A stretch of 64,000 bases of DNA from Allolobophora icterica (lineage: Eukaryota; Annelida; Clitellata; Crassiclitellata; Lumbricidae): positions 40,953,409 to 41,017,408 of the forward strand of contig OY744613.1 of assembly GCA_963556255.1 (NCBI GenBank), in the 5' to 3' direction. Positions 21,661-33,190 of this stretch are shown piece by piece. The stretch's first letter is position 1; each line of letters begins with the position of its first letter. The notes under the pieces were generated by a model. That model made no database searches. It was given only the letters and a program-made list of their open reading frames with translations, and was not told the origin of the DNA. Position numbers and translations under genes: made by a program.

Positions 21661-22420
21661 ACTCTGCAGAACTGGGCGCACCAGGAAGGAATCAGCGTTC
21701 CACCCTACCTATCACCAATGATCTTGATCGTGCCAACAATACAACCCTGGATCGACCTTGATAAGTGGACGTACGATCAGTGGAGCGAAGTGGTCGAGAT
21801 GCTGAGCTACTTCTGGGCCCAAAGCGTGCCCGCGCCGGAGGCTACATTTCTTACAAGGATGAGAGCGGAACCAGAAGTCCGGGACTGCTGGACATTGCCG
21901 TATGCACGGCATACGAAGTGAAGCGTGCAGGATGGTTCTTGGGCGCATTGTATCAACGCTGAAAAGAAACGGAATTGTTAACCATTACAATGAAACTAGA
22001 TACACATCTTGATTGTATATTTGAAAGGAGGCATTGCTCTCTGAACTTTAACCGTATTACACACAAGGTCTCTAAGGACTGTTTATTCAATACACAATGG
22101 AAAAGGACACAAGCTTGAACAAACAACTGGACAGTGGACATATTGGAATAACCAATGAGTGCATTTGATATTTGACTGCTATTGTGTGACGTCTTACAAA
22201 AGTTCCGAAGCAAGTCTGCACTCTTACACTTCACTCGGAAAGAGAGACGTTTACGGTTATATCTCAAGCAGAAATCTTCGTCAATATCATGGAGAACATG
22301 TTTTCAAGATCTATATCGACTACACTGTCTGTGAGTATATGTGAATAGATAACTTTCATATCACCACACGCATTACAAACAAATTATAGCTTTGCTATTA
22401 GTCCATTTAGTATGAAGTGT
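21661..22420. other. No confident gene
   Basis: Overlapping short frames at 21592-21962 show no motif. The remainder up to the CA repeat is featureless. Confidence 0.3.
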
Positions 22421-22421
22421 T

Positions 22422-22461
<40 letters not shown>

Positions 22462-22485
22462 AACACACACACAAACACACACACA
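22421..22485 (+). repeat. (CA)n microsatellite
   Basis: About 65 bp of CACACA is interrupted at regular intervals by AA, giving blocks ACACACACACAA. Confidence 0.95.
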
Positions 22486-22572
22486 TTTTTCATTGCTAAA
22501 CGAAATGTTGATTTTACTTATACATATAATAAAACAAAGGTCTGGCACTGTATTTGTAGGTATGTTTAAAGT

Positions 22573-23171
22573 GTGGAAATCAAGAGGTGGCTAAAGAGAC
22601 TGCTGCAAAGCAAGAGATGTTTAAAAAGACCCGTGCAAATGAAAATGTGTTTAAAGAGTCCATTGGAAACAATCGGTATCTGTCTGCTAGCATGTACAAC
22701 GAGAATCTTACGGTACATGTCAGAGAATAAGAGATGGGACATGGCAAGCTATATCCCACAAGAAAGGGTGTTTGCTTCACTAAACCCAGATGGGCAACTT
22801 TCCCGAGTCATCTGGACAATATAGCTAGAAGTGTAGAACTGCTAAAAGCAGATCAACCTGTGGAATATTTCCAGCATATCGGAGGTAGATATTATGTTAC
22901 CATTTCCAAGGGTATTAAGTGTATAAACATCCTTCGTTACTTCTTACCCCTGAACACCAAAAAGGAACGTCCAACCCGCAGCAGAATCGCTTTGCGTTTG
23001 GACGAATGGGAAATGCGGATATCAAAGATTAACGAGTTGCACAAACAATCACCGGAGCTCACAGTCGCCACACCGTGCTACGACAGCGAGGACCATGCGC
23101 ATATGGGATTTTTCAACTGTCGGGAATGTAACCAATTTGCACTGAATCTCATTAACGAGTTAAGTGTATAA
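22573..23171 (+). pseudogene. Tandem PC4 (p15/Sub1-like) domain ORF, partial
   Basis: The frame at 22734-23168 shows the end of one PC4 unit (YPTRKGVCFTKPRWATF). A complete second unit follows: HIGGRYYVTISKG, then NILRYFLPLNTKKERPTRS and IALRLDEWE. PC4 domains bind single-stranded DNA as beta-alpha dimers. The C-terminal CRECN motif may be a zinc-binding remnant. The N-terminal half of the first PC4 unit is in another frame upstream (from 22573). It is directly followed by a YKQW-family relic at 23226, which suggests one composite gene. It is more likely a mobile-element gene than host Sub1. Confidence 0.6.
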
Positions 23172-23225
23172 GACTTTAGACTTTACGTACCCATGATTCT
23201 GTGTCGGTTAATGGCAAGAGGCAGC

Positions 23226-23870
23226 ATGCACAGAAAGGCTAGTTCTGTGTAACCTTAGAGAGGCATATGAAAGGTTCAAACAGAAGTATCCAGATCAGAA
23301 AATTGAATTTTCGAAATTTGCTGAGCTGAGACCAAAGGAGTGTGTTCTTGCTGGAGCAAGTGGCACTCATGCGGAGTGTGTGTGTACACTTCATCAGAAT
23401 ATGAAGCTCATGTTTCAAGCAGCAGGACTAGAGAAGGTAGATGTTGGGCCTTGTTGGCTACACATATCACGATTGTCTAGATGAAATACAGTGCAACCCT
23501 CCAAGTGTCCAATACTTCCTTGGTTGTTGTGATCAGTGTTAAGCTTCCGACAATGTCCATGCAAAACTGGAAGCTCATTTTTAGGAGCAGATGATTGACC
23601 GTATAGAGTACAAACAGTGGACTACCACAGACAGATCAACTCTTGAAACCAAACCACTGTCTGTTGATGACTTCCTTGGGAATTTCCTTGGTGCAATTCC
23701 AAAGGTTTGTCAACATGACTTCATAGCAAAGCAACAGTCACTATTCCTGCAGGACAGCAAGGGAACGATCACACCCAAGGAACCTCTAGTTGTTGGCAAT
23801 TTTGCTGAAAACTACAGTTTTGTTGTTCAGGACGCTGCACAGCTTTTGTTCCTTATTGTCATTTGTTATA
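23226..23870 (+). pseudogene. YKQW/NYSFVVQDAAQ family relic, copy 1
   Basis: Blocks in order are LREAYERFKQKYPDQKIEFS and FAELRPKECVLAGASGTHAE (about 23250-23380), then CNPPSVQYFLGCCDQC (about 23490). IEYKQWTTTDRSTLET (about 23605) and FAENYSFVVQDAAQ (about 23802) follow. The last block breaks off where HWNNSQAT should come; that continuation is present at the 33160 copy. This is a conserved animal family, repeated and probably transposon-encoded, whose biochemical role I do not know. The frames are interrupted near 23481 and 23540. Confidence 0.55.
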
Positions 23871-24660
23871 TAAATATATTTTTCTTCTCTGATTCAGAAT
23901 ACTTGTCCTGAGCTGTTATTTTCAGCATAGTTTCTTCATATTTATTACGAGTTATTTCGTTTACCCTATGCATGTTCGATTATCTTAAAATGCATTTATC
24001 TGTCACTTTTGCGTGTTGCGCATTTCTCGTTGTTTTAGATCAGTTATAGTAGTTTTTCTTATTATGCGCTTTATTGTGGTAACGTTTTTTTTGCGCTGAG
24101 CAGCAATTGTAATTTGTTCGCTTATCTATTCATCTTATTGTCTTTCATTGTTTATGGTGCTCTTTTTGCATTTCTTATGTACATAGTCGTAATTTTATGT
24201 GCATGCTGGGTCATGTTTTGGATTTGACAGGTTTCCTACATTGGTCACCTTTTTAAATCGAATTACTATATATGTGTTTCCTTTCGATGTTTTATGTCTT
24301 ATTTTTCCCATTCACTCATATAATCGTATGTCTCTTTCTTTATTTCTTCCATTTGTCATTATATTCTCTCTATTTTCTCTGTTATAGCATAGCGTTGCTA
24401 ATCGTCTTCATTTTGACCGGCTACGTGGCTCTCTCTCCCAGATTCCATGCCATCTCTGGTTCCACGTCATAATTACAGCGTCATCTTTAAATATCAGAAC
24501 AATGCTGAGCCTACTTCTGGATACTAGCCTCACACGTTTCATTGTGTTTTACCTTCATTAACTTCATGACCCACTTTTGTGGATTGGTGTTCTCAGCCAT
24601 TGTATAACGGAGTCTGTAAAATTAGTCAACAACTTTACAAATCACACTTATTATCAGTTT
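23871..24660. other. No gene seen; T-rich
   Basis: This T-rich DNA contains only short hydrophobic frames of low complexity. I see no gene or structured repeat. Confidence 0.4.
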
Positions 24661-24954
24661 TATGATTCTCTTCGAGCTGTTTATGACCATCTACCTGAAT
24701 CTACGAAAGAGTTCATCGTCAGAAGCAGACTTTGAAGACAGAGAGCCTTCACTCGATATTCGTCTGGCCGGGCAGAGAGCACACTACTCCATTGAGAATT
24801 GTATCCCTGTTTGCCAAGCGAGCCGTGCAACTGGCACTGACATAGAAGGCATACCAACGAGCTCCTATAGCGCCAGCTCGACCGGACACACGGTTTCCCA
24901 GTTGGCCTACTGATTATATTGTATCTGGTTCTGCTTTGAGTTCTCATATTGCTG
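24661..24954. other. No confident gene
   Basis: An 83-residue plus frame (24662-24913) and a longer minus frame overlap here. Neither contains a motif I can assign. Confidence 0.3.
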
Positions 24955-25334
24955 TTTAGGGTTGGATTCGTCCTCAACTTGTCAATACTTGGGCTGATTT
25001 TCAGATAGTACATAGACATTCTGACCGCTCTTTATACATAGCAACACATATACCTATTTCTTATCTCCAGCGTTTTAAACGTCTGTGTTTGCTAATATTA
25101 TGATTGTTTTCTGTTTTTTGCACACGCTGCACGAGGAAATGATGTTTTGGGCTGGATTCGTCCGCAAGTGGTTATTACTTGGTCTGATTTTTAAATGGTA
25201 CATAGACATTCTGGCCGTTCTTTGTACATTGCAACACATATACCTATTTCTTACATCCAGCGTTTTAAACTTTATTCTGTGTATGCTAATGATTATGAAT
25301 GTTTTCTGTTTTTGAACATGCTGGACGAGGATAC
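24955..25334 (+). repeat. 190-bp tandem duplication
   Basis: Two copies (about 24955-25144 and 25145-25334) share blocks such as TACATAGACATTCTG and CATATACCTATTTCTTA at an exact offset of 190 bp. They differ at roughly a tenth of positions. The function is unknown. Confidence 0.85.
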
Positions 25335-25863
25335 TATGCGACGATGTCAAGCGCTCAGCCAAGCGTTATCTCGTCACATCGATCATTTTTCATTTTGCTT
25401 CGTTGCGTCATCGTGTTTCCTTGTGCTTTATTTTCAAGTGCACATCCACTGAAGAAAGAAGCTAGCCACTTGGAATTAAAGTCTACGCCAGAAATTAAAG
25501 GACAGCCGTCGTAACCTGACATCTGATAACAAGTTATCCAGATGAAAACAAAATATGGTGTACGTGTTCAAGCTCGTTGCAGAGGAGATCCACTTGATCT
25601 ACTGGAGACTCCAAAGTCAAAGACACACCGGGTAATAATAAGAATATGATATGGAGACACATGGAAAATGACGAATAAATCATATATAGGGGAGATTGAA
25701 GGGAAGGAGAAGGAGATGAAGACCGCAACAGATGATGCTGGGATGGATGATGACCGAAGGATACAGCGGACTGAAGAGAAGAGCACAGCGAAGAGATGAA
25801 TGCCATAATTGGAAGTGGAAACCTGCCGAAGGGCAGAGAACTTAAAGAAGTTCTAAGAAAGAT
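25335..25863. other. No gene seen
   Basis: Overlapping short frames on both strands carry no recognisable motif. Confidence 0.35.
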
Positions 25864-26676
25864 ATGGAGTCAACTATTATTTACTATGATGCAACATGTG
25901 TCGAACAGCGCACTGCTGTAATCCAACAGCAGTGGGATAAAGCGAGCTGCGACATGGAAATCATAAGTGATCGCATGGTGCGGACATATTCAGCAAGGCC
26001 GATGATCAAGTCTCGGGCAAAGCTTGTTGACATTCCGTCAAAATATCCATCCCTTAAAGACCAAACTCAGGTTAGTTGATTGAGGGTTAGCAACATTCAT
26101 AGTCATTACTTTGCAATTGTAATGTACTAGGCTTATTTTGCTACACTTGAGTTAACAAAACAGCCCAACTCTTAGAACTGGTGTCCAAAGATAGGCGTTG
26201 TGGGTAGGGAGTTGGGAAAAAGGGTTTGTGACAGAGGAAAAGGTCAAGAGTCGGTAGACAACAGTTCTACAACATAGAACAATGCTCGAGAAGTTAAGGA
26301 GGTATTGGTTCTCATCTCTCGCCCCAAACAAATTTCATCATCTACCTTACCCTAGACTGCCAGTTATCTGAGTTGTTCTTATTAATTGTGCTTGCACATG
26401 GTTTTCGTCTTTAAAATTAGTATTGATAGCATAGCAAATAATTATCAGGAACTACGTTCTGCAGCTGGATATAGTTTTCATACAGCCATGTCTAATCTTC
26501 ATATTATGTCGTTTCAGCTGCAGATGGATTTTCTTCGCACGACTCACGCCAACTTGTTGGAATGCCTTCAGCAGTTTTGGACAAGTCATTGCATTGAAGT
26601 TGCTTTGAGAAAGCTGATGAGTGATCGGTCAGTTCAGGATATAGTTGCTGGAGTCGCAGACACTAATATAATATAA
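25864..26676 (+). pseudogene. Possible exon pair upstream of the SAM/C2H2 family
   Basis: A 71-residue frame (from the ATG at 25864) ends in IPSKYPSLKDQTQ at a splice-donor-like CAG/GTTAGT near 26070. A second segment at about 26517-26676 follows a TTTCAG acceptor and reads MDFLRTTHANLLECLQQFW, then LMSDRSVQDIVAGVADTN. The second segment is the left end of the tandem repeat unit described next. Together they look like two exons of one gene of the SAM/C2H2/MHDxLEG family, but I cannot prove the splice. Confidence 0.35.
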
Positions 26677-27870
26677 CCTCCAGTTGTCTAATCACCATGA
26701 AAAGTGAAGTTGGGATTCAGCTGGCAAAACGCTATAATGCTGGCCTAATGAATCCATAGTTACAATCAACATTCTGATGCATGTCGAGTACAATTCTCAA
26801 GGAGAAGTGCTACAAAAAAACGCTACTCTCGCGATCTGCGTGCATTGATGAGTCTCTGTTAGCAGTGCTTTACCCTGTGGCACAGGCATCCTGACAGACA
26901 AAACCACAAACAGAGGCATCATAACGAAGACTCTAAACCGTTAACAATTACCAATGGAAGTCATTGATAATGTTGGCTGTTGAAATCAGGCTTTGATGAA
27001 TCAGTTAAGATAAAATTTAAAGGCAATATCTTAAATACTGTGTTTCAATTCAGGCTAGAACTAAGCATGAAATGGCAGAAGCTAAAAGTATTCTTCATTG
27101 TCCAATGTGCAGTGTAGTTAAGAGCGACTTCAAGGAGTTTGTCTATCATCTGAAACTGCTTCATGAACATACTGCAAACTTTTCTGTCACCTGTCATGTT
27201 ATACACGTGTTGAGAGTTTTCGTAAACATTTTAATAGAAATCACAGTACAACAGGTGCAGCTTGTAATGAATGTGAGAACCATAATGATGATGATCAATA
27301 AAAGAATGGATGTGAAGATTTAACAAATAAATCTGAAATGTCCATAGAAATATTGTGTAGTGAATTTGCTCCTTCTAAAGCTTCAAGAGAAGCATGTATT
27401 ACCTCAAACTGTACAGACAGGTGTCAGCTTTGTACTTGACTATCTATGGAGCAACGAGTCCGATATTATTAAAAATATGCTGACCTCCCTTAACTTGAAA
27501 TTGAAGAAAATTCAGACTTCCAGCAGATTTCTGCAGATGCTGCATCACAGCACAAACTTTTGAGCGAGAGAAACTAAACTTAGATGATCCTACCAAAGTT
27601 GTCTTAAATGCTCGTTCTTCCTCTAAATTTTCTTCTTCAAACAAATTTAGTTTTCAATCTGTAAGTATCTTCGAGACACTCGAAATTTATTATGAAATAC
27701 TACCATCTTAACCATATTATGAACGAGACAGAGGGCAGAGAGAAAACTGGCACTGATTTGAAAAGGTACTTCCGTTATACTGATGGTAATTTATATGCAA
27801 ATCATACTTTGTTTTCAAGGCGGTTATTAATATGCAAATCATACTTTGTTTTCAAGGCATAGAATCTGTC
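26553..27870 (+). repeat. SAM/C2H2-family tandem unit, copy A
   Basis: The first of three repeats begins TTGTTGGAATGCCTTCAGC. It contains a SAM-like helix (DNVGxWLLKSGFDE, shortened by a 22-bp deletion near 26955). A C2H2-type segment follows at 27072-27323 (CPMCSVVKSDFKEFVYHLK, LLHEH). It joins copy B head-to-tail at about 27870, offset 1318 bp. All frames are broken. Confidence 0.75.
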
Positions 27871-27871
27871 T

Positions 27872-30030
27872 TGTTGGAATGCCTTCAGCAGTTTTGGACA
27901 AGTCATTGCGTTGAAATTGCTTTGAGAAAGCTGATGAGTGATCGGTCAGTTCAGGATATAGTTGCTGGAGTCACAGACACTAATATAATATAACCACCAG
28001 TTGTCTAATCACCATGAAAAGTGAAGTTGGGATTCAGCTGGCAAAACGCTATAATGCTGGCCTAATGAATCCATAGTTACAATCAACATTCTGATGCATG
28101 TCGAGTACAATTCTCAAGGAGAAGTGCTACAAAAAAACGCTACTCTCGCGATCTGCGTGCATTGATGAGTCTCTGTTAGCAGTGCTTTACCCTGTGGCAC
28201 AGGCATCCTGACAGACAAAACCACAAACAGAGGCATCATAACGAAGATTCTAAACCGTTAACAATTACCAATGGAAGTCACTTCTTGGAGCATTGATAAT
28301 GTTGGTCATTGGCTGTTGAAATCAGGCTTTGATGAATCAGTTAAGATAAAATTTAAACGCAATATCTTAAATACTGTGTTTCAATTCAGGCTAGAATTAA
28401 GCATGAAATGGCAGAAGCTAAAAGTATTCTTCAGTGTCCAATGTGCAGTGTAGTTAAGAGCGACTTCAAGGAGTTTGTCTATCATCTGAAACTGCTTCAT
28501 GAACATACTGCAAACTTTTCTGTCACCTGTCATGTTTTACACGTGTTGAGAGTTTTCGTAAACATTTTAATAGAAATCACAGTACAACAGGTGCAGCTTG
28601 TAATTATTGTGAGAACCATAATGATGATGATAAAAGAATGGATGTGAAGATTTAACAAATAAATCTGAAATGTCCATAGAAATATTGTGTAGTGAATTTG
28701 CTCCTTCTAAAGCTTCAAGAGAAGCATGTATTACTTCATACTGTACGGACAGGTCTGACTACTTGACTATCTATGGAGCAATGAGTCCGATATTATTAAA
28801 AATATGCTGACCTCCCTTAACTTGGAAATTGAAGAAAATTCAGACTTCCAGGAGATTTTTGCAGATGCTGCATCACAGCACAAACTTAACATTTGAGCGA
28901 GAGAAACTAAACTTAGTTGATCCTACCAAAGTTGTCTTAAATGCTCCTTCTTCCTCTAAATTTTCTTCTTCAAACAAATTTAGTTTTCAATCTGTAAGTA
29001 TCTTCGAGACACTAAAAAATTTACTATGAAATACTACCATCTTAACTACATTATGAGTGAGACAGAGGGCAGACAGAAAACTGGCACTGATTTGAAAAGG
29101 TACTTCCGTTATACTGATGGTAATTTATATGCAAATCATACTTTATTTTCAAGGCATAGAATCTAACTAAGACCGCATTTGTATACGGATAAATTCGAAT
29201 TGGCTAATACTCTCGGATCAAAAAGGGAAAGCACAAGCAGGATGCACTTCATTTTGCAATTGGCAATTTGCCAGCAAGGTTCAATTCACAACTTTGTTTG
29301 TTCGCCAAATATTCACTTATGCAAAAGATGGGGTTTTCATACAATGATCTCTTACAGCCTCTAATAAATGACCTTCAGATTTTAGAACATGACGGTAAAC
29401 CACCGAATGTGAATGATCGTGAACTACTAATTTTTGGTAGAGTCGCAACTATTTCATCAGACAACTTGTCAGCTCAGGAATTGGCTGGTTTCTGTCAATG
29501 ATCCTCAGGGCGGGATTGTTGCTTTAGTATGATCATACATGACAACATCTCCACGAAATCCTACTGCCAATTGCGCAAATGCAATGCAATACAAATGCAA
29601 TGAAAAGCAATGTTACCATATTCAGACGGTGATGAGCAATTCAAACAGCTCAAAGTCTGCGTATGGGGTTACTGGTCCATTTGATGTGCTAGACTATTTT
29701 TCAATGGCTGAAGTTTTTACCACAGATCTCATGCATGATTTTCTGGAAGGAACAGTTCCTCCTCTTTTAAAATTAATTTTGTAATCTTCTGTTCATGACT
29801 CAAAGTATTTATCTTCCACACTTAAAAATGATAAGTTGGACAATTTCAAATTTGGTCAGTGTGCATATTCCTGTACACATTTTTAGGAATTCTGTCGAGA
29901 GCTCACTGCCTGGAAAGCTAATACTCATCCGAGTGGGTTTTGCTGTCTCACGGTATCCACCTTTGCCGAGTATAATGGGGAAAAACCGGTCGTTTACAGC
30001 GGTCCCAACGTCGTAGAGAGATTCTTTTCA
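27872..30030 (+). pseudogene. SAM/C2H2/MHDxLEG family gene relic, copy B
   Basis: The longest copy of the repeated gene. It has an N-terminal SAM-like domain at 28271-28453 (WSIDNVGHWLLKSGFDES) and a zinc-finger segment at 28408-28647 (CPMCSVVKSDFKEF). A linker follows, then at 29539-29784 a Cys-rich block ending in TDLMHDFLEGTVPPLLKLIL. The MHDxLEGxVP motif is diagnostic of a large repeated family in cnidarians, fish and echinoderms whose proteins are annotated only as uncharacterised. It looks transposon-derived. Several stops and frameshifts inactivate it, and its end runs into PolB sequence near 29960. Confidence 0.6.
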
Positions 30031-30036
30031 CACATA
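29965..30036 (+). pseudogene. PolB N-terminal fragment
   Basis: A short frame reading KPVVYSGPNVVERFFSHI matches the conserved N-terminal VYxGxNVVExF segment of Polinton-type polymerases. It is cut off by a copy of the SAM/C2H2-family sequence beginning about 30037. Confidence 0.45.
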
Positions 30037-30360
30037 AAATGCGAACAGGTTTTCAAGGCGGTAATTTATACGCAAATCAAACTTTGTTTTCAAGGCATAT
30101 AATCTGTCTAAGACTGCATTTCTATACGGATGAATTTGAATTGGCTAATCCTCTCAGATCAAAAAGGGAAAGCACAAGTAGGTTGCACTTTATTTTGCAA
30201 TTGGCAATTTGCCAGCAACGTTCAACTCACAACTTTGTTTGTTGGCCAAATATTCACTTATGCAAAAGATGGGGTTTTCATCCAATGATCTCTTACAGCC
30301 TCTAATAAATGACCTTCGGATTTTAGAACAGGACGGTACACCAGCGAATGTGAATGATCG
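30037..30360 (+). repeat. Isolated 324-bp piece of the SAM/C2H2-family unit
   Basis: This segment matches 29130-29420 of copy B and 31835-32140 of copy C (blocks around TCAAGGCATA and AGGGAAAGCACAAG). It sits between two PolB fragments and must have been placed there by insertion or recombination. Confidence 0.7.
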
Positions 30361-30822
30361 TGAACTTTGCTCGAAATGTAATTTGCCTATGAAATTCAGA
30401 AAATCTGGCAAATGCAAGGACTCGACCTATTTGATTCCAATCGTATTCAACAATTTAAAGGGGTATGATTCTCACGTTATTCTGAAGCATTTGACGAGAT
30501 TTTTTGGACCGCAAGACGTACGCGTCATCGAAATCGATGGCCTAAGGTTTATAGACTCTTTTCAGTTTCTGAACTGTAGTCCACAAACTCTAGCGTCGAA
30601 TTTGTCTAAAGATGGAAATCGAAACTTGATTGCCCACAAAGGAAGACTTTTATAGTCACCTCACCAAGGAACATATAAGCGATGACGATTACGAACACGT
30701 GCAAACGATCTGGACTAAATTCGACGTATGCGACAATACCACGACTTATATTTAAAGACGGACGTAATTATTCTCGCTGACATGTTCGAAGAATTTAGGA
30801 AACTGTCTCAGAATTTTTACAA
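30361..30822 (+). pseudogene. DNA polymerase B exonuclease-region fragment
   Basis: The frame continues in phase from the preceding unrelated piece and encodes CSKCNLPMKFRK. The exonuclease-type block PIVFNNLKGYDSHVILKHL and FIDSFQFLNCS-TLASNLSKDG follow. After a frameshift near 30640 the DDDYEHVQTIW and ADMFEEFRKLSQNFYN segments lead towards the polymerase domain, where copy C of the tandem unit takes over at 30823. This section is absent from the other PolB relics in the window. Confidence 0.7.
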
Positions 30823-32772
30823 TCAAGGAGAAGTGCTACAAAAAAACGCTACTCTCGTGATCTGCGTGCATTGACGAGTCTCTGTTAGCAGTGCTTTACC
30901 CTGTGGCACAGGCATCCTGACAGACAAAACCACAAACAGAGGCATCATAACGAAGATTCTAAACCGTTAACAATTACCAATGGAAGTCACTTCTTGGAGC
31001 ATTGATAATGTTGGTCATTGGCTGTTGAAATCAGGCTTTGATGAATCAGTTAAGATAAAATTTGAAGGCAATATCTTAAATACTGTGTTTCAATTCAGGC
31101 TAGAATTAAGCATGAAATGGCATAAGCTAAAAGTATTCTTCAGTGTCCAATGTGCAGAGTAGTTAAGAGCGACTTCAAGGAGTTTGTCTATCATCTGAAA
31201 CTGCTTCATGAACACACTGCAAACTTTTCTGTCACCTGTCATGTTTTACACTGTTGAGAGTTTAGAAATCACATACAACAGGTGCAGATTGTAATGATTG
31301 TGAGAACCATAATGATGATGATAAAAGCATGGATGTGAAGATTTAACAAATAAATCTGAAATGTCCATAGAAATATTGTGTAGTGAATTTGCTCCTTCTA
31401 AAGCTTCAAGAGAAGCATGTATTATTTCATACTGTACGGATAGGTGTCAGCTTTGTACTTGACTATCATGGAGCAAGGAGTCCGATATTATTAAAAATAT
31501 GCTGACCTCCCGTAACTTGGAAATTGAATAAAAATTCAGACAAGTTTAAAGAACTTTTCCAGCAGATTGTTACAGATGCTGCATCACAGCACAAACTTGA
31601 AACATTTTAGCGAGAGACACTAAACTTAGTTGATCCTATCGAAATTGTCTTAAATGCTCCTTCTTCCTCTAAATTTTCTTCTTCAAACAAATTTAGTTTT
31701 CAATATGTAAGTATCTTCGAGACACTCACAAATTTACTATGAAATACTAACATCTAACTATATTATGAGGGAGACAGGAGGCAGACAGCAAACTGGCACT
31801 GGTTTGAAAAGGTACTCCCGTTAAACTGATGGTAAAATATATGAAAATCATACTTCGTTTTCAAGGCATAGAATCTGTCTAAGACTGCACTTGTATACGA
31901 ATGAATTCGAATTGGCTAATCCTCTCGGACCAAAAAAAGGGAAAGCACAGGTAGGTTGCACTTTATTATCGGCAATTTGCCAGCAAGGTTCAACTGACAA
32001 CTTTGTCATATTCACCTTTCTTTGTTGGCCAAATATTCACTTATGCAAAAGATGGGGTTTTCATACAATGATCTCTTACAGCCTCTAAAAAATGACCTTC
32101 AGATTTTAGAACATGACGGTATACCAGCGAATGTGAATGATCGTAAACTGCTTGTTTCCGGTAGAGTTGTCACTATTTCATCAGACAACTTGTCCACTCA
32201 AGGAGTGGCTGATTTCTGTCAATCATTTAGCTCAGGTTGGGTTTGTTGCTTTTGTACGATTATGCATGACAACATCTCCATGAAATCCTATGAATTTGAC
32301 TGCCAATTACGCACATCTGAAATGCATCGTTGCCATGTTCAGGCGGTGATGAGCAATTCAAACATCTCAAAGTCTACTTATGAGGTTACTGGTTCATTTG
32401 ACGTGCTACACTGTTTTTCAACAACAAGTTTTTAGCCCAGATCTCATGCATGATTTTCTGGAAGGAACAGTTCCTCTTCTTTTAAAATTAATTTTGTACT
32501 CTTTTGGTTATGACTCAAGTATTTCTCTTCCATGCTCAATAATGACAAGTTGGACAATTTCAAACTTGGTCAGTGTGCATATTCCTGTACACAATTTTAG
32601 GAATTCTGTTGAGAGCTCACTGCCTGGATAAGCTATAAAGATATGGTGTCTCTTTCACATTTTACCATTTTTAATACGTGATCTGATCCCTGACGATGAT
32701 GCTAAATGGAGGGCTAGTTTGCGCCGCCAGGCCATTGGTGTACATTTGAGGGGTTATCAGCCCTCGTTTTAG
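30823..32772 (+). pseudogene. SAM/C2H2/MHDxLEG family gene relic, copy C
   Basis: The third repeat is offset 2709 bp from copy B. It holds the SAM-like domain (30980-31162), a zinc-finger remnant with small deletions, and a 137-residue frame (32022-32435). The PDLMHDFLEGTVP motif follows (about 32433) and then FHILPFLIRDLIPDDDAKW (about 32655-32710), further into the family than copy B reaches. It ends at a stop near 32770 and is broken in several places. Confidence 0.6.
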
Positions 32773-33040
32773 TAAATATGGAAGTCGTTTTACTGACTCG
32801 TCCATGATCAGTATAATGTACCCAATATAATCATTTGTTCAATTGATGCTAACCACTCAGTATAATATAGAGTGGTATAATATACCTAATATAATCATTA
32901 CAATCTCATTAATGATAATCATTTCTGATTATCATTACTGAGATCATCTTTGTTGCTGGTATGTACAGTTAAAATTGCTGTTGCGCAAAGGTATTTGGAC
33001 TGTGTTCAAGATCTGAAGATGCAAGCAAGTAGCCACAACA
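32773..33040. other. No gene; AT-rich with a short palindrome
   Basis: AATGATAATCATTTCTGATTATCATT forms a short near-palindrome at about 32911-32936, shown here only for location. I see no coding sequence. Confidence 0.4.
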
Positions 33041-33042
33041 AA

Positions 33043-33190
33043 CCAAACATATACATGTGTGATTTTTGTAACAAAACGTTTACATGGAAATCCAGTCTCA
33101 AAGCCCATAAATGAAAAAAGACTTTTTAGATACCTCACAGAAGAGAATATCAATGATGATGATTATGCCTATGCTCAAAACTAGCTACAA
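33043..33190 (+). pseudogene. C2H2 finger plus PolB fragment
   Basis: A short frame encodes YMCDFCNKTFTWKSSLKAHK, a near-complete C2H2 finger lacking the last His, and stops at about 33114. In another frame the adjoining sequence reads RYLTEENINDDDYAYAQN, the PolB segment that precedes the polymerase domain. Finger and polymerase pieces are again side by side, as at 9.6-16 kb. Confidence 0.5.

Noticed and set aside
22734..23171. Host SUB1/PC4 orthologue
   Set aside because: Tandem PC4 units, a broken N-terminus and a neighbouring repeated family point to a mobile-element gene.
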